Of a DNA stretch of 64,000 bases, positions 16,195 through 25,221 are shown piece after piece; positions within the stretch are counted from its first letter, which is position 1; every line of letters begins with the position of its first letter. Below the pieces are notes generated by a model. The model was not told the origin of the DNA, made no database searches, and saw only the letters and a list, made by a program, of their open reading frames with translations. Where the stretch lies: assembly GCF_040207875.1 (NCBI RefSeq), contig NZ_CP157942.1, positions 62,001-126,000 of the forward strand, written 5' to 3'. A program made the translations under genes and the position numbers. The stretch comes from Wolbachia endosymbiont of Armadillidium arcangelii (GTDB lineage Bacteria > Pseudomonadota > Alphaproteobacteria > Rickettsiales > Anaplasmataceae).

Positions 16195-18211
16195 TTTGTA
16201 GCTGTTTTTCCACTGTTATATTATTTAAATAGCTTCTAGGTTTATTATCAGCAATGTCGTTAGATTGATATCCACTATCAACTACCTGCTGCTCATCAAA
16301 CATCTTTTCAATATTGCCTTTTAAAATACTCAGAAACTTCTCATTTTTTGGACAAACTTCTTTTGCAGCTAAATATAAAATATTTGGTATTTGAGAGTAC
16401 CTCTCGTTTCTCACCTGGCCTGCTATATCTGAATATACTTTAAAAAAGTCAAAAGCTTTTACCAATACACCAGATTGTCTAGCCGTTTTTTCAAGTGCTT
16501 TTTCAAATTCTTCTACGATATTCAGTGTGTTAGCTAGAGCTTTTTCAGGAGTAATGGAACAAAACTTAGGAAGAGGATATTTTTTATCTAGGAAACTTTG
16601 CAACAAGAAAAATGCCAAGCCAACATTGTTACTCACACAAACTTCACGACTAAATTGGCTAGTACCAGCTGTATTAGAATAATTTGTTGAAGTTTCAGGC
16701 AGAGCAGAACTAGAACCTAATAACCTACCTATAGAGCTTTTTATCCAATTTAACAAATTATTTATTAGAGAAAATGTATTTTTTGCTCCACTTGTTAATT
16801 CTAAAGGTATGTCATCATAATAAGTATTAATCTCATCCTCTCTCCATAATCGTGATAAAGAGCCTATCAAATTTGTTTTGTTATTCTCAACAGCATAATG
16901 CATTAACGTATAGCCATGATCGCTTTTGAGATCTAAAAGAAAATTTACTACCTCCAACTTACTTTCGTTGTTTACTAATTCAAAAGGTATGAGATCATCA
17001 TTGTTTTCAGCATACATATTAGCCCCTCTTTTTAAAAGCTCTCTTACTATATTTAAATGACCATGTCTTGCAGCAACATGCAGAGGAGTATCGCCTATAC
17101 TGTTTTTCGCATTGATCTTAGCCCATTTGTTTAAAAGCTCTTTTATTACATCTAAATAATCATGCCTTGCAGCGACATGCAGAGGAGTATCGCTTTTTTT
17201 GTTTTCAGCATTAGTCTTAGCCCCTCTTTTTAAAAACTCTCTTACTATATTCAAATGACCATATCTTGCAGCAACATGCAGAGGAGTATTGCCTACAGTG
17301 TTTTTAGCATAAATCTTAGCCTTTTTGTCTAGAAGCTCTCTTACTATATTTAAATGACCATATCTTGCAGCAACATGCAGAGCAGTAGAATTATTATTAT
17401 TCTTAGCATTAATATCAGCTACATACAGAGGAGTATTGCCTTTTTTGTTTTCATCATCAATATTAGCCCTTCTGGTTAAAAGCTCTTTTACTACATCTAA
17501 CTGACCATACCTTGCAGCAACATGCAGAGGAGTACTGCCTATACCGTTTTCAGTATTGATCTTAACCTTTTTGTCTAAAAGCTCTTTTACTACATCTAAC
17601 TGACCATACCTTGCAGCAACATGCAGAGGAGCATTGCCTGCTTTGTTTCCAGTATAAATCTTAGCCTTTTTGTCTAAAAGCTCTTTTACTACATCTAACT
17701 GACCATACCTTGCAGCAACATGCAGAGGAGCATTGCCTGCTTTGTTTCCAGTATAAATCTTAGCCTTTTTGTCTAAAAGCTCTCTTACTACATCTAACTG
17801 ACCATACCTTGCAGCAATATGCAGAGGAGTATTGTTTACATTGTTTCTAGCATCAATATTAGCCCTTCTGCTTAAAAGCCCTTTTACTGCATCTAACCGA
17901 CCATACCTCGCAGCAACATGCAGAGGAGTATTGCCTTCTTCGTTTATAATATTAATATTAAACTTTAATTCATTTAATAAAAATTTTATCAATTTTGGGT
18001 CATTACCAAAAGCAGCATGATGCAGTAACGTACTACCAGAATTGTCTTGGTAATTAAAAAAAAACATCTCCAAGTCACTTCCTCTTTTTACTAATCCTAA
18101 AGGTGTGAAACCACCTTTATTTCTAGTATAAATCTTAGCCCCTTTATCTAAAAGCTTTCTTACCATATCCAAAAAATCAGACATTTCATCAGTAAACAAA
18201 TTACTAGTCAT
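16166..18211 (-). CDS. large ankyrin-repeat protein, 5' end removed by IS4
   Basis: The ATG at 18211 gives 681 residues, but the frame stays open upstream through DTPLHVAV, an ankyrin-repeat signature, until the IS4 terminus at 18235. The true start is therefore lost and this ATG is internal. About twelve ankyrin repeats follow (TPLHVAARYGQLDVVKELL type), then a C-terminal region of about 250 residues without repeats and of unknown function. Two adjacent repeats are encoded by an identical 99-bp duplication (about 17581-17778). Another repeat is shortened (NTPLYVADINAKNNN). Such proteins are candidate host-interaction factors. Confidence 0.85.
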   Translation of the reverse strand: MTSNLFTDEMSDFLDMVRKLLDKGAKIYTRNKGGFTPLGLVKRGSDLEMFFFNYQDNSGSTLLHHAAFGNDPKLIKFLLNELKFNINIINEEGNTPLHVAARYGRLDAVKGLLSRRANIDARNNVNNTPLHIAARYGQLDVVRELLDKKAKIYTGNKAGNAPLHVAARYGQLDVVKELLDKKAKIYTGNKAGNAPLHVAARYGQLDVVKELLDKKVKINTENGIGSTPLHVAARYGQLDVVKELLTRRANIDDENKKGNTPLYVADINAKNNNNSTALHVAARYGHLNIVRELLDKKAKIYAKNTVGNTPLHVAARYGHLNIVREFLKRGAKTNAENKKSDTPLHVAARHDYLDVIKELLNKWAKINAKNSIGDTPLHVAARHGHLNIVRELLKRGANMYAENNDDLIPFELVNNESKLEVVNFLLDLKSDHGYTLMHYAVENNKTNLIGSLSRLWREDEINTYYDDIPLELTSGAKNTFSLINNLLNWIKSSIGRLLGSSSALPETSTNYSNTAGTSQFSREVCVSNNVGLAFFLLQSFLDKKYPLPKFCSITPEKALANTLNIVEEFEKALEKTARQSGVLVKAFDFFKVYSDIAGQVRNERYSQIPNILYLAAKEVCPKNEKFLSILKGNIEKMFDEQQVVDSGYQSNDIADNKPRSYLNNITVEKQLQIMLFLPEVV

Positions 18212-18234
18212 TACAGCAACATGCAGGGGAGTAT

Positions 18235-19809
18235 CACTGCCATTAAGTTAAGGGAAAGTGATGGACTGTATTGTAAAATCAGGTAAGATCCACAAATTAA
18301 AAGAAGTAATGACATGAGTAAAAAAAAGAATAATCATGTTTATAAAAAATAAATTGATGAGTTTAAACTTTATAAACGCACACAGAGCATCCTCAAAAGA
18401 CTTCTCACGAAAAAGAAAGCTGCCCTTCATTAATGTATTTCTCCTGATTTTTAGAAAGAGTGTAAAGTCATTACAAGTAATGCTTAATGAGTTTGTTCTG
18501 CATACAAGAAAAGATTACACAATTACGGCAAGTGCATTTACTCAAGCAAGAAAGAAGCTAAAGCATACTGCGTTTTCAGAGTTAAATGATGATATAGTTT
18601 CCCTATACTACCAAGATCAGGAATTTAAAACCCACCATGGCTTCAGAGTACTTGCATTTGATGCTTCAATACTGATTCTGCCAAAGAGCGACAAAATAAT
18701 AGGCGAGTTTGGCTCAAGAGCAGTATGGAATGGAATCCAGAGATTTGAAGACTATACAAGTGCAACCTTTGAAGTTTGCTACGATGTGCTAAATAATATT
18801 GCAATAAAATCTGTGCTAAGTAGAGGTGACAGCTATGAGGTTGATTTAGCGATCGGTATGCTTGAATCCATAAAATCAGACGATTTGTTAATCTGTGATA
18901 GAGGATACGTATCTTATCGATTTCTTGCTGAGCTTACAGGAAGGAAAATCAATTATATAATTCGCTGTCCAAGTTCGTCTTTCAATGAAATAAACGCTAT
19001 GTTTAAGCCGGAAAGCCCATCTAGTATGGTGGTAGTGTCTACCGCACCTATTAAAGTAGCAAGACAGCTACGAAAGCTAGGATTACCTGATGAGATGAAA
19101 TTCAGGTTAGTCAAAATAATACTTTCTTCTGGAGAAGTTGAAGTGTTAGTAACATCTCTGTTAGATGAGCAAAGTTTTACAGTCGAAGAGTTTGAGAGAT
19201 TATATTACTTGCGCTGGGGAGTAGAAACATTTTTTTCTAGGCTGAAGGGAAGATTAAATTTAGAGAATTTCACAGGAAAAAGTATTGAAACTATCAAGCA
19301 GGATTTTTGGTCAACTATCTTCATCAGTAATCTAGAAAGTATCATGATAGAAGATGATGAAGAGACGTTGAGCGCACAGAATAGTAAACTAAAAAAAAGC
19401 ATCAATAAATCTGTCTCATTTAATGCGATTAAAAACTTAGCCTTTGATATTTTTTCTACAGAGTCAGACATAGACTGCATTATGGATCGACTATCACAGT
19501 TATTTTTGATGAACACTTTAGTGGTAAGAAAAGGGAGAAGAGTTGATCGTCATAAGATATCTGATATTCGTTCACTCAACTACCAGAAAAGAGCTAGAAA
19601 ACATGTGTTTTAAATTCAAGATATCTTTTCAGTATCATTGCATTAGTACATTCTTTGCAAAATAACCTGCAATTATTACTTTTTTAAATAACTTGCACTT
19701 TTCAGACTCCCTTTTCTTAAAAATTCACCCTAGTATTTACCATAATTATCAATCGCTTCAAATTTTTTGTCCAATCTTAACTTCTCTTTCCCTTAACTTA
19801 ATGGCAGTG
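18235..19809 (+). mobile_element. IS4-family insertion sequence, complete copy
   Basis: 1575 bp bounded by inverted CACTGCCATTAAGTTAAGGG ends and carrying an uninterrupted transposase. It cuts the ankyrin gene on its left. The right flank is a dispersed non-coding repeat rather than the rest of the ankyrin gene, so the junction has been rearranged. No convincing target duplication is visible. It is the only intact member of the five IS4 arms in the window. Confidence 0.92.
18336..19613 (+). CDS. IS4-family transposase, intact
   Basis: 425 residues, full-length. A DDE enzyme of the IS4 family: first Asp in LAFDASILI, second Asp in LLICDRGYVS, and the YREK signature YYLRWGVETFFSRLK near residue 290, where the Glu is catalytic. 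It keeps CAG at the codon that is TAG in the left arms of both arrays. It is the only likely trans-acting source for mobilising the defective copies. Confidence 0.93.
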   Translation: MFIKNKLMSLNFINAHRASSKDFSRKRKLPFINVFLLIFRKSVKSLQVMLNEFVLHTRKDYTITASAFTQARKKLKHTAFSELNDDIVSLYYQDQEFKTHHGFRVLAFDASILILPKSDKIIGEFGSRAVWNGIQRFEDYTSATFEVCYDVLNNIAIKSVLSRGDSYEVDLAIGMLESIKSDDLLICDRGYVSYRFLAELTGRKINYIIRCPSSSFNEINAMFKPESPSSMVVVSTAPIKVARQLRKLGLPDEMKFRLVKIILSSGEVEVLVTSLLDEQSFTVEEFERLYYLRWGVETFFSRLKGRLNLENFTGKSIETIKQDFWSTIFISNLESIMIEDDEETLSAQNSKLKKSINKSVSFNAIKNLAFDIFSTESDIDCIMDRLSQLFLMNTLVVRKGRRVDRHKISDIRSLNYQKRARKHVF

Positions 19810-20118
19810 ATGCCAGTGTCTGGGCACTGGCATCCTACAGATAATGCTCGTACAGCCGTGCATTACACGCTGCTCTTTGAGTCACAAGTATTAAGAAATT
19901 CACTAAATAGAAAAAAGGCAAAAGAATCCCCGTATAGCGAGTTTTGACCCTATAATAATTTAAATTGGCGTTGTAATAATGTGCTAACGCTTATTTTAAG
20001 CGCGTTTTGGCTGAATGTAGAAAAAATAAAAAGACATGCAGCCGCTATAATTTTTTGTAATTTGCCAATAAATATCTGAGTTTTTTACTGAATTTTGTCG
20101 TTGAGCCCAAAAACAAGG
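19810..20118 (+). repeat. dispersed non-coding repeat with terminal palindrome (copy 1)
   Basis: About 310 bp that recur in inverse orientation at 32895-33221. It starts with a palindrome (ATGCCAGTG, 6-nt loop, CACTGGCAT) and contains a second short hairpin around CGCTTATTTTAAGCG. No frame is conserved between the copies, so it is not a gene. It directly adjoins the IS4 right end and lies upstream of the tRNA-Asn gene. Confidence 0.75.
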
Positions 20119-20242
20119 ATGAATACTCTTATTGGTATGATAAGGGAATTGGCGGAGTTTGTAAAGGAGTTTTATGGGTTTAAAGTCTACATAAAAATCG
20201 TTTACAATCGACGTTCAATATGATAAGTTGAAAAAGGTTTAT

Positions 20243-20314
20243 TCCTCGGTAGCTCAGTGGTAGAGCAGTTGGCTGTTAACCAATTGGTCGCTGGTTCGAA
20301 TCCGGCCCGGGGAG
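20243..20314 (+). tRNA. tRNA-Asn (anticodon GTT)
   Basis: A complete cloverleaf of 72 nt. The acceptor stem TCCTCGG pairs with CCGGGGA (one G-T pair), the D-arm has AGCTCAGTGGTAGAGC, the anticodon loop CTGTTAA reads GTT, and the T-arm is GCTGG-TTCGAAT-CCGGC. CCA is not encoded. It decodes AAC/AAU. Confidence 0.96.
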
Positions 20315-20349
20315 CGTTGATTTCTGTTGTAATATATATTTACAGCCCA

Positions 20350-21090
20350 CTATTCTCTTCTGTCACTTGTTTTCTTACTATTAAAATGCAAAGATGTCTG
20401 TGTATCGCTTAGCCTACTCTCTGGCTCCCCTCCTATTTTTCTTTTATTACACTTCCTTTTTAATTCAGGTAGAATATTTTTAGGCAACGTGCTATCAATA
20501 CTGCAATAATTGAAAATAAGTGAAGTAAGACGTACCAAATTTCCATTAGCTAGAGTTTTTGCACCTCTGTAATTAATGCTGTTATCATATACTTTAAGTG
20601 TAATAAGGTTTGTAAGATTTCCACTCGCTAAAGCCTTTGCACCTTTGTCACTAATTTCATTCCATCCTAAACTCAGTAAAGTAAGTTTTTTAAGATTTCC
20701 ACTTGCTAAAGCTTTTGCACCTCTATCGCCAATTTTATTATCATATAATTTAAGCTCAGTAAGGCTTGTAAGATTTCCACTTGCTAAAGCCTCTACACCC
20801 TCATCATCGATTTCGTTTCCTCCTAAATCAAGTGAAGTAAGATTTGTAAGATTTCCGCTTGCTAAAACCTTTGCACCTTCTGTATCAATACAACAGCAAC
20901 TCAGATCAAGTGAAGTAAGATGTGAAAGCTTAGCTAGTTCTTTTATAACTTCATAATTAATGCTTGAACATCGTAAAATAAGCTTTGTAATGTGTGTATT
21001 GTGTTTTAAAAAGTTTACGAATTTGTTTATATTAATTATAGTGCTTGATGTTGCTAAAATATTAGCTTTTACATATTGGGTAAAACTCAT
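20350..21090 (-). CDS. leucine-rich repeat protein (RNase-inhibitor type)
   Basis: 246 residues. The N-terminal segment contains KHNTHITKLIL, followed by about six LRRs of roughly 28 residues with the pattern LTSLDLGGNEIDDEGVEALASGN. The last 35 residues are polar and unstructured. No signal peptide or membrane segment is seen. It is a paralogue of 46824-47645, which shares the N-terminal THITKL segment but adds a membrane hairpin. LRR proteins of this kind in intracellular bacteria are often host-interaction candidates. Confidence 0.85.
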   Translation of the reverse strand: MSFTQYVKANILATSSTIININKFVNFLKHNTHITKLILRCSSINYEVIKELAKLSHLTSLDLSCCCIDTEGAKVLASGNLTNLTSLDLGGNEIDDEGVEALASGNLTSLTELKLYDNKIGDRGAKALASGNLKKLTLLSLGWNEISDKGAKALASGNLTNLITLKVYDNSINYRGAKTLANGNLVRLTSLIFNYCSIDSTLPKNILPELKRKCNKRKIGGEPESRLSDTQTSLHFNSKKTSDRRE

Positions 21091-21286
21091 TTGACTTTCT
21101 TATTAAAAGTAGGAAGTGTTTTAGTAAAAACTTCAGCAACTGTCAATCACTTTAATGAAATATTTTATGAAAAACCTCATATACCATTGCCTATAAGCAG
21201 CTTTTTCTATCTCCTACTTTAACGCAAAAGTTGTGAGGAGAGTTTGTTTTTGGTATCATATTAAATCTATAAAATTCTAGTATTAT

Positions 21287-22921
21287 ATGAACTTTAAATC
21301 GGTTGTTTTATGCATACTAGATGGCTGGGGGAATGGAATAGAAAGCAGTAAATACAACGCTATCAGCAATGCAAATCCACCCTGTTGGCAATATATTAGC
21401 TCTAATTACCCAAAATGCAGTCTATCCACTTGTGGAACTGATGTTGGATTACCAGAAGGCCAAATAGGCAATTCAGAAGTTGGCCATATGAATATTGGCA
21501 GTGGTAGAGTGGTAATGCAAAGTCTGCAACGCATTAATCAAGAAATCGAAACGATAGAAAATAATGTAAATCTAAAGAATTTTATTGATGATCTAAAAAG
21601 TAAGAACGGTATATGCCATATAATGGGATTAGTTTCAGATGGCGGTGTCCATTCGCATCAAAAGCACATTTCAGCTTTAGCAAATAAAATATCACAGCGC
21701 GGAATTAAAGTAGTAATACATGCATTTTTAGATGGCAGAGACACATTACCAAATTCAGGAAAAAAATGCATTCAAGAATTTGCAGAGAGTATAAAGGACA
21801 ATGACATAAGAATTGCCACTGTCTCTGGGCGTTATTATGCTATGGACCGTGATAATAGGTGGGAAAGAACAATTGAGGCTTATGAGGCTATCACATTTGC
21901 AAAGGCACCTCGCCACGATGATGTAGTATTGCTTATTGATGAAAATTATCAAAATAATATAACTGATGAGTTTATCAGGCCTGCAGTAATAGGTGATTAT
22001 CAAGGTATACAACCAGAAGATGGATTGCTATTGGCTAACTTTCGTGCTGATCGAATGATACAATTGGCAAGTATTTTGCTTAACAAAACAGACTATATAA
22101 AATCCTCTGTCATCCCAGTGCTTGACACTGGGATCCAGAAAGAAGAAAATATATGGATTCCAGCGTCACGCGCTGGAATGACACCAACCAGCGCTGCTAA
22201 TCTTTCATTAAAACAATGGTCATGCGAGAAATTCACTGAAGTTGCAAAATTCTCATCAATTTTAAGCATGATGCAATACAAAGCAGACTTAAAAATTCCT
22301 TATCTTTTTCCTCCTGAATCTTTCGCTAACACTTTGGGGCAGGTAATAGCAGACAATAAATTATGGCAACTGCGCATTGCTGAAACTGAGAAATATGCTC
22401 ATGTGACTTTCTTTTTCAATTGCGGAAGAGAAGAACCTTTTTCCGGTGAAGAAAGAATACTAATTCCTTCACCAAAAGTTAAAACTTATGATCTGCAGCC
22501 TAAAATGTCAGCCTTCGAGCTCACAGAAGAGCTTGTGAAAAAAATTCATTCTCAAGAATTTTCACTGATAGTTGTAAACTACGCTAATCCTGATATGGTG
22601 GGACACACAGGTAACATAAAAGCAGCCGAGCAAGCTGTGCTAGCTGTAGACGATTGCCTTGCAAGAGTGCTGAGTGCTGCTGAAGAAGTTGGTAACACCG
22701 CACTCATTATTACGGCAGACCATGGTAATGTAGAATGTATGTTCGATGAAGAAAACAACACACTTCATACAGCACACACTCTAAATAAAGTTCCATTCGT
22801 TGTATCTTGCGAAAATCTAAAATTAAGAGATGGAAGACTATCTGATATTGCCCCTACTATTTTACAGCTACTTGGACTCAAAAAGCCAAATGAAATGGCG
22901 GGTAGTTCGTTGATTGTATAA
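21287..22921 (+). CDS. gpmI: 2,3-bisphosphoglycerate-independent phosphoglycerate mutase
   Basis: 544 residues; interconverts 3- and 2-phosphoglycerate in glycolysis or gluconeogenesis, Mn-dependent, cytoplasmic. Visible motifs are LDGWGNG near the N-terminus, the phospho-Ser region GQIGNSEVGHMNIGSGR, LDGRDTLP, the NFRADR motif, and the C-terminal metal site ITADHGNVE. The family is usually about 505-515 residues; the excess is explained by an in-frame palindromic repeat at 22103-22184 that inserts about 27 residues after NKTDYIKS. No frame damage otherwise. Confidence 0.95.
   Translation: MNFKSVVLCILDGWGNGIESSKYNAISNANPPCWQYISSNYPKCSLSTCGTDVGLPEGQIGNSEVGHMNIGSGRVVMQSLQRINQEIETIENNVNLKNFIDDLKSKNGICHIMGLVSDGGVHSHQKHISALANKISQRGIKVVIHAFLDGRDTLPNSGKKCIQEFAESIKDNDIRIATVSGRYYAMDRDNRWERTIEAYEAITFAKAPRHDDVVLLIDENYQNNITDEFIRPAVIGDYQGIQPEDGLLLANFRADRMIQLASILLNKTDYIKSSVIPVLDTGIQKEENIWIPASRAGMTPTSAANLSLKQWSCEKFTEVAKFSSILSMMQYKADLKIPYLFPPESFANTLGQVIADNKLWQLRIAETEKYAHVTFFFNCGREEPFSGEERILIPSPKVKTYDLQPKMSAFELTEELVKKIHSQEFSLIVVNYANPDMVGHTGNIKAAEQAVLAVDDCLARVLSAAEEVGNTALIITADHGNVECMFDEENNTLHTAHTLNKVPFVVSCENLKLRDGRLSDIAPTILQLLGLKKPNEMAGSSLIV
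22103..22184 (+). repeat. Wolbachia-type palindromic element inserted in frame in gpmI
   Basis: Two inverted repeats in tandem: CATCCCAGTG with CACTGGGATC (22111-22134) and GATTCCAGCG with CGCTGGAATG (22156-22180). The element is translated in frame (SVIPVLDTGIQ ... WIPASRAGMT). Rickettsiales are known for such palindromes inside coding genes. The insert lies between the NFRADR motif and the next conserved block, probably in a surface loop. Confidence 0.85.
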
Positions 22922-23137
22922 TTTTTCGCATTATTCTCTAACTGGATCTGCACAGCTGTTGTAATTTGAAATATCGTAAGGGTGTCATTCAAGTAGCTTC
23001 TTATGTGTTGTCATCCCAGTGCCCAAGCAACAAGGACAACATTGCAAATTTAGAGTTCAAAAGAGTTATTCCTCGAGAACTATTGAGTCAGAAAGCTGGC
23101 GCTGAATTTGTATATAATGTTGATCTTGGAGGTTTTT

Positions 23138-23812
23138 ATGAATAATAGTGAGAATAAAAGAAAAGAAAAATTAGAAACTAGAATTTTATCAAGCAAAGAC
23201 AGGTCTCTGCTTGATCATGAGCTATTGGAACTTATACTGTATTCTGTATGCGAAAAAGGAGAAAGCAGAAATGTTGCAGAGAAACTAATAGCGCTGTTCA
23301 ATAGTGTGGGAAAAGTAATTAGTGCTGATCTTTATGAGCTAAAAAGCGTTGTAGGAATGAATGATGCATCTGTAGCAAGTATTCAATGTGTGAGAGAAAT
23401 TATAAAAAGGATACTGAAAGGCAAATTAGAAGAGTTATCAATTATGGATAATAGAGAAAAGCTAATAGAGTACTTGAAGGCAACAATAGGGCAGTTCAGA
23501 AAAGAAGGCTTACGAGTGATATACTTGGATCCAGGTAACCGTTTGGTGCACGAGTATGTTCAAGACACCGGAACTGTAAACAAAACACCTTTTTACATAA
23601 GAGAAATAGTCAAAAGGGGATTATTGGTCGAAGCAATGTCTGCTATAGTAGCACATAATCATCCGAGCGGAGACCAAGAACCATCTGAGGAAGATGAAAA
23701 GAATACACGGAAATTAGAGTTGGCATGTGATAATGTAGGAATCAAATTAATGGATCATGTAATAATAACAGAAAAAAGTCACTTTAGTTTTTATGATAAT
23801 GGCTTAATGTGA
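23138..23812 (+). CDS. radC: RadC-like JAB-domain protein (second copy)
   Basis: 224 residues from the ATG at 23138, preceded by GGAGG at 7 nt, which is better than the upstream start at 23108. It holds the N-terminal conserved ILSSKDRSLLDHELLELIL, an HhH-like region, and the JAB metal motif AHNHPSGDQEPSEED with both His residues and the distal Asp. It is not adjacent to the WO regulators here but matches the WO RadC family. A truncated duplicate of its 5' end lies at 25117. Confidence 0.87.
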   Translation: MNNSENKRKEKLETRILSSKDRSLLDHELLELILYSVCEKGESRNVAEKLIALFNSVGKVISADLYELKSVVGMNDASVASIQCVREIIKRILKGKLEELSIMDNREKLIEYLKATIGQFRKEGLRVIYLDPGNRLVHEYVQDTGTVNKTPFYIREIVKRGLLVEAMSAIVAHNHPSGDQEPSEEDEKNTRKLELACDNVGIKLMDHVIITEKSHFSFYDNGLM

Positions 23813-23941
23813 TACTAGAATTGAAATGGGGTGGTTTCACTTCACCCTTTTTCAAACCTTTGTTTAACTCTCTGTGGAAAAGAAAATTGTTTCAGTTTTC
23901 ATGAGAATGGGTTACTGTAACGGTAAAGTTAAGGTAAAGCA

Positions 23942-24880
23942 ATGGAGTTTTTATCATATAGTTCTGAGCAGCTCAAGCAATATTTTTTAGCACTAAGCAA
24001 TGAAGAAAAAATTACTAACTATAGAAGGTTGCTGAAAGAAGCAAAAATTTTACTTGAAAAAGAAAGTAGTGATATAAATCAGCTTAAAAAGCTAAGTAAT
24101 GCAGCCGTTGCTATAGAAGAAACTACTGAGCAAGAATTACTGAAGGAATTTAATGATGACCATCCACTGCGAGAAGTGAATGTTATAGTCTATCCTAAAA
24201 AAGATGATAGTGAAGTAAATTACTTATTCAGCTTGAGCGATTCATCAGAATTGTATGATGTGAAGGAAGATAGAGAAAAAGCGTTGTACCAGGCAATAAA
24301 ATCAAGTGATATTGAGATAATAAAGCATTTGCTAATAATTGTGTTACCTGATAACGCTAAAAAGGTACGCAAGCTAAACTCAAATTACTTAAAAGAGCTA
24401 GAAACATTTCTATCAAAAGGCTACAAAGAACTGGAAAAAAATCTTTCAAAAGATATGAAAAATTACCTTGAGAAGAAGATAAGGTTTGTCAGCTTTTTAT
24501 GCGATTTTAAATATCAAGAAAATCCAATAGAGTCATTTGCATCCCAAGCAGATGTTGATTATCAAATAGATAAATTTTTACTTTCTTTGATTGCGGAAAA
24601 TACCAAAGAGAAAGAGCTATTAAGTAAAATAAACGAAATGATGGAACTTTTAGAAAAGCATGAAAGATTTGATGAATTAGAATACAAAGTGAGGAGACTA
24701 AAATCAGAGCTTGAGGGAGGAAAAAGTAAGTACTTAGCAGAAATTATGGGAGCAAGCATCAAAGAACGAGAAAGGGAGATGAGGGAAATTGAGGAAAAAT
24801 ATATACGGCCGCGTAATTTAATAAATGAAAGGAATGATTTATTAAAGCAGACATTAGCTTTTAAAAGGTACATACATTAA
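23942..24880 (+). CDS. hypothetical coiled-coil protein
   Basis: 312 residues, not recognised. A weak ankyrin-like stretch is at residues 115-140 (REKALYQAIKSSDIEIIKHLL). The C-terminal half is highly charged and likely coiled coil (KINEMMELLEKHERFDELEY, REREMREIEEKYIRPRNLIN). No signal peptide or membrane segment. It follows the second radC by 129 nt in the same direction and may share its transcript. Confidence 0.65.
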   Translation: MEFLSYSSEQLKQYFLALSNEEKITNYRRLLKEAKILLEKESSDINQLKKLSNAAVAIEETTEQELLKEFNDDHPLREVNVIVYPKKDDSEVNYLFSLSDSSELYDVKEDREKALYQAIKSSDIEIIKHLLIIVLPDNAKKVRKLNSNYLKELETFLSKGYKELEKNLSKDMKNYLEKKIRFVSFLCDFKYQENPIESFASQADVDYQIDKFLLSLIAENTKEKELLSKINEMMELLEKHERFDELEYKVRRLKSELEGGKSKYLAEIMGASIKEREREMREIEEKYIRPRNLINERNDLLKQTLAFKRYIH

Positions 24881-25116
24881 CTTTAAGTTTTATCTTATTG
24901 TTTTCCCTACCGAAGGTTATCTCACCTTGAGGCAAAGGAAAGGCTAGAATAGTCGCGTATGCTAGCACAACAAGTGCGATATGAAAGCCTACCAAAATAC
25001 TGAAAAAGGGCCTTGGACCAAATGTAGATCAAACAATTGCCAAAGCATGTATAAATATATCTTGCACCACTTGTCCACATGACTATTATATAGCCAGGCT
25101 TGGCGTAGCAGGTTTT

Positions 25117-25221
25117 ATGAATAATAGTGAGGATAAGAGAAGAAAAAAATTAGAAATTCGTATTCTATCAAGTAGAGGTAGGTTCTCTAATTGCATGAAA
25201 GTCAATAATAGGGAGTGTTAA
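25117..25221 (+). pseudogene. radC 5' fragment, truncated by an IS256 element
   Basis: The frame starts MNNSEDKRRKKLEIRILSS, nearly identical to the start of the 23138 gene (MNNSENKRKEKLETRILSS), then breaks after about 22 residues and runs into the IS256 end. It is a remnant of a second, tandem RadC gene. Confidence 0.8.

Noticed and set aside
16000..18211. CRISPR-like array suggested by regular ~99-bp repeats at 17.0-17.9 kb
   Set aside because: The repeats are in-frame ankyrin units with no constant short repeat and unique spacers.
18235..19809. Target-site duplication for the IS4 copies
   Set aside because: Outer bases at the three loci show no shared direct repeat of convincing length.
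19693..19947. 84-residue plus-strand ORF across the IS4 right end
   Set aside because: It starts inside the IS4 terminus and runs through a palindrome into non-coding repeat; no coding signal.
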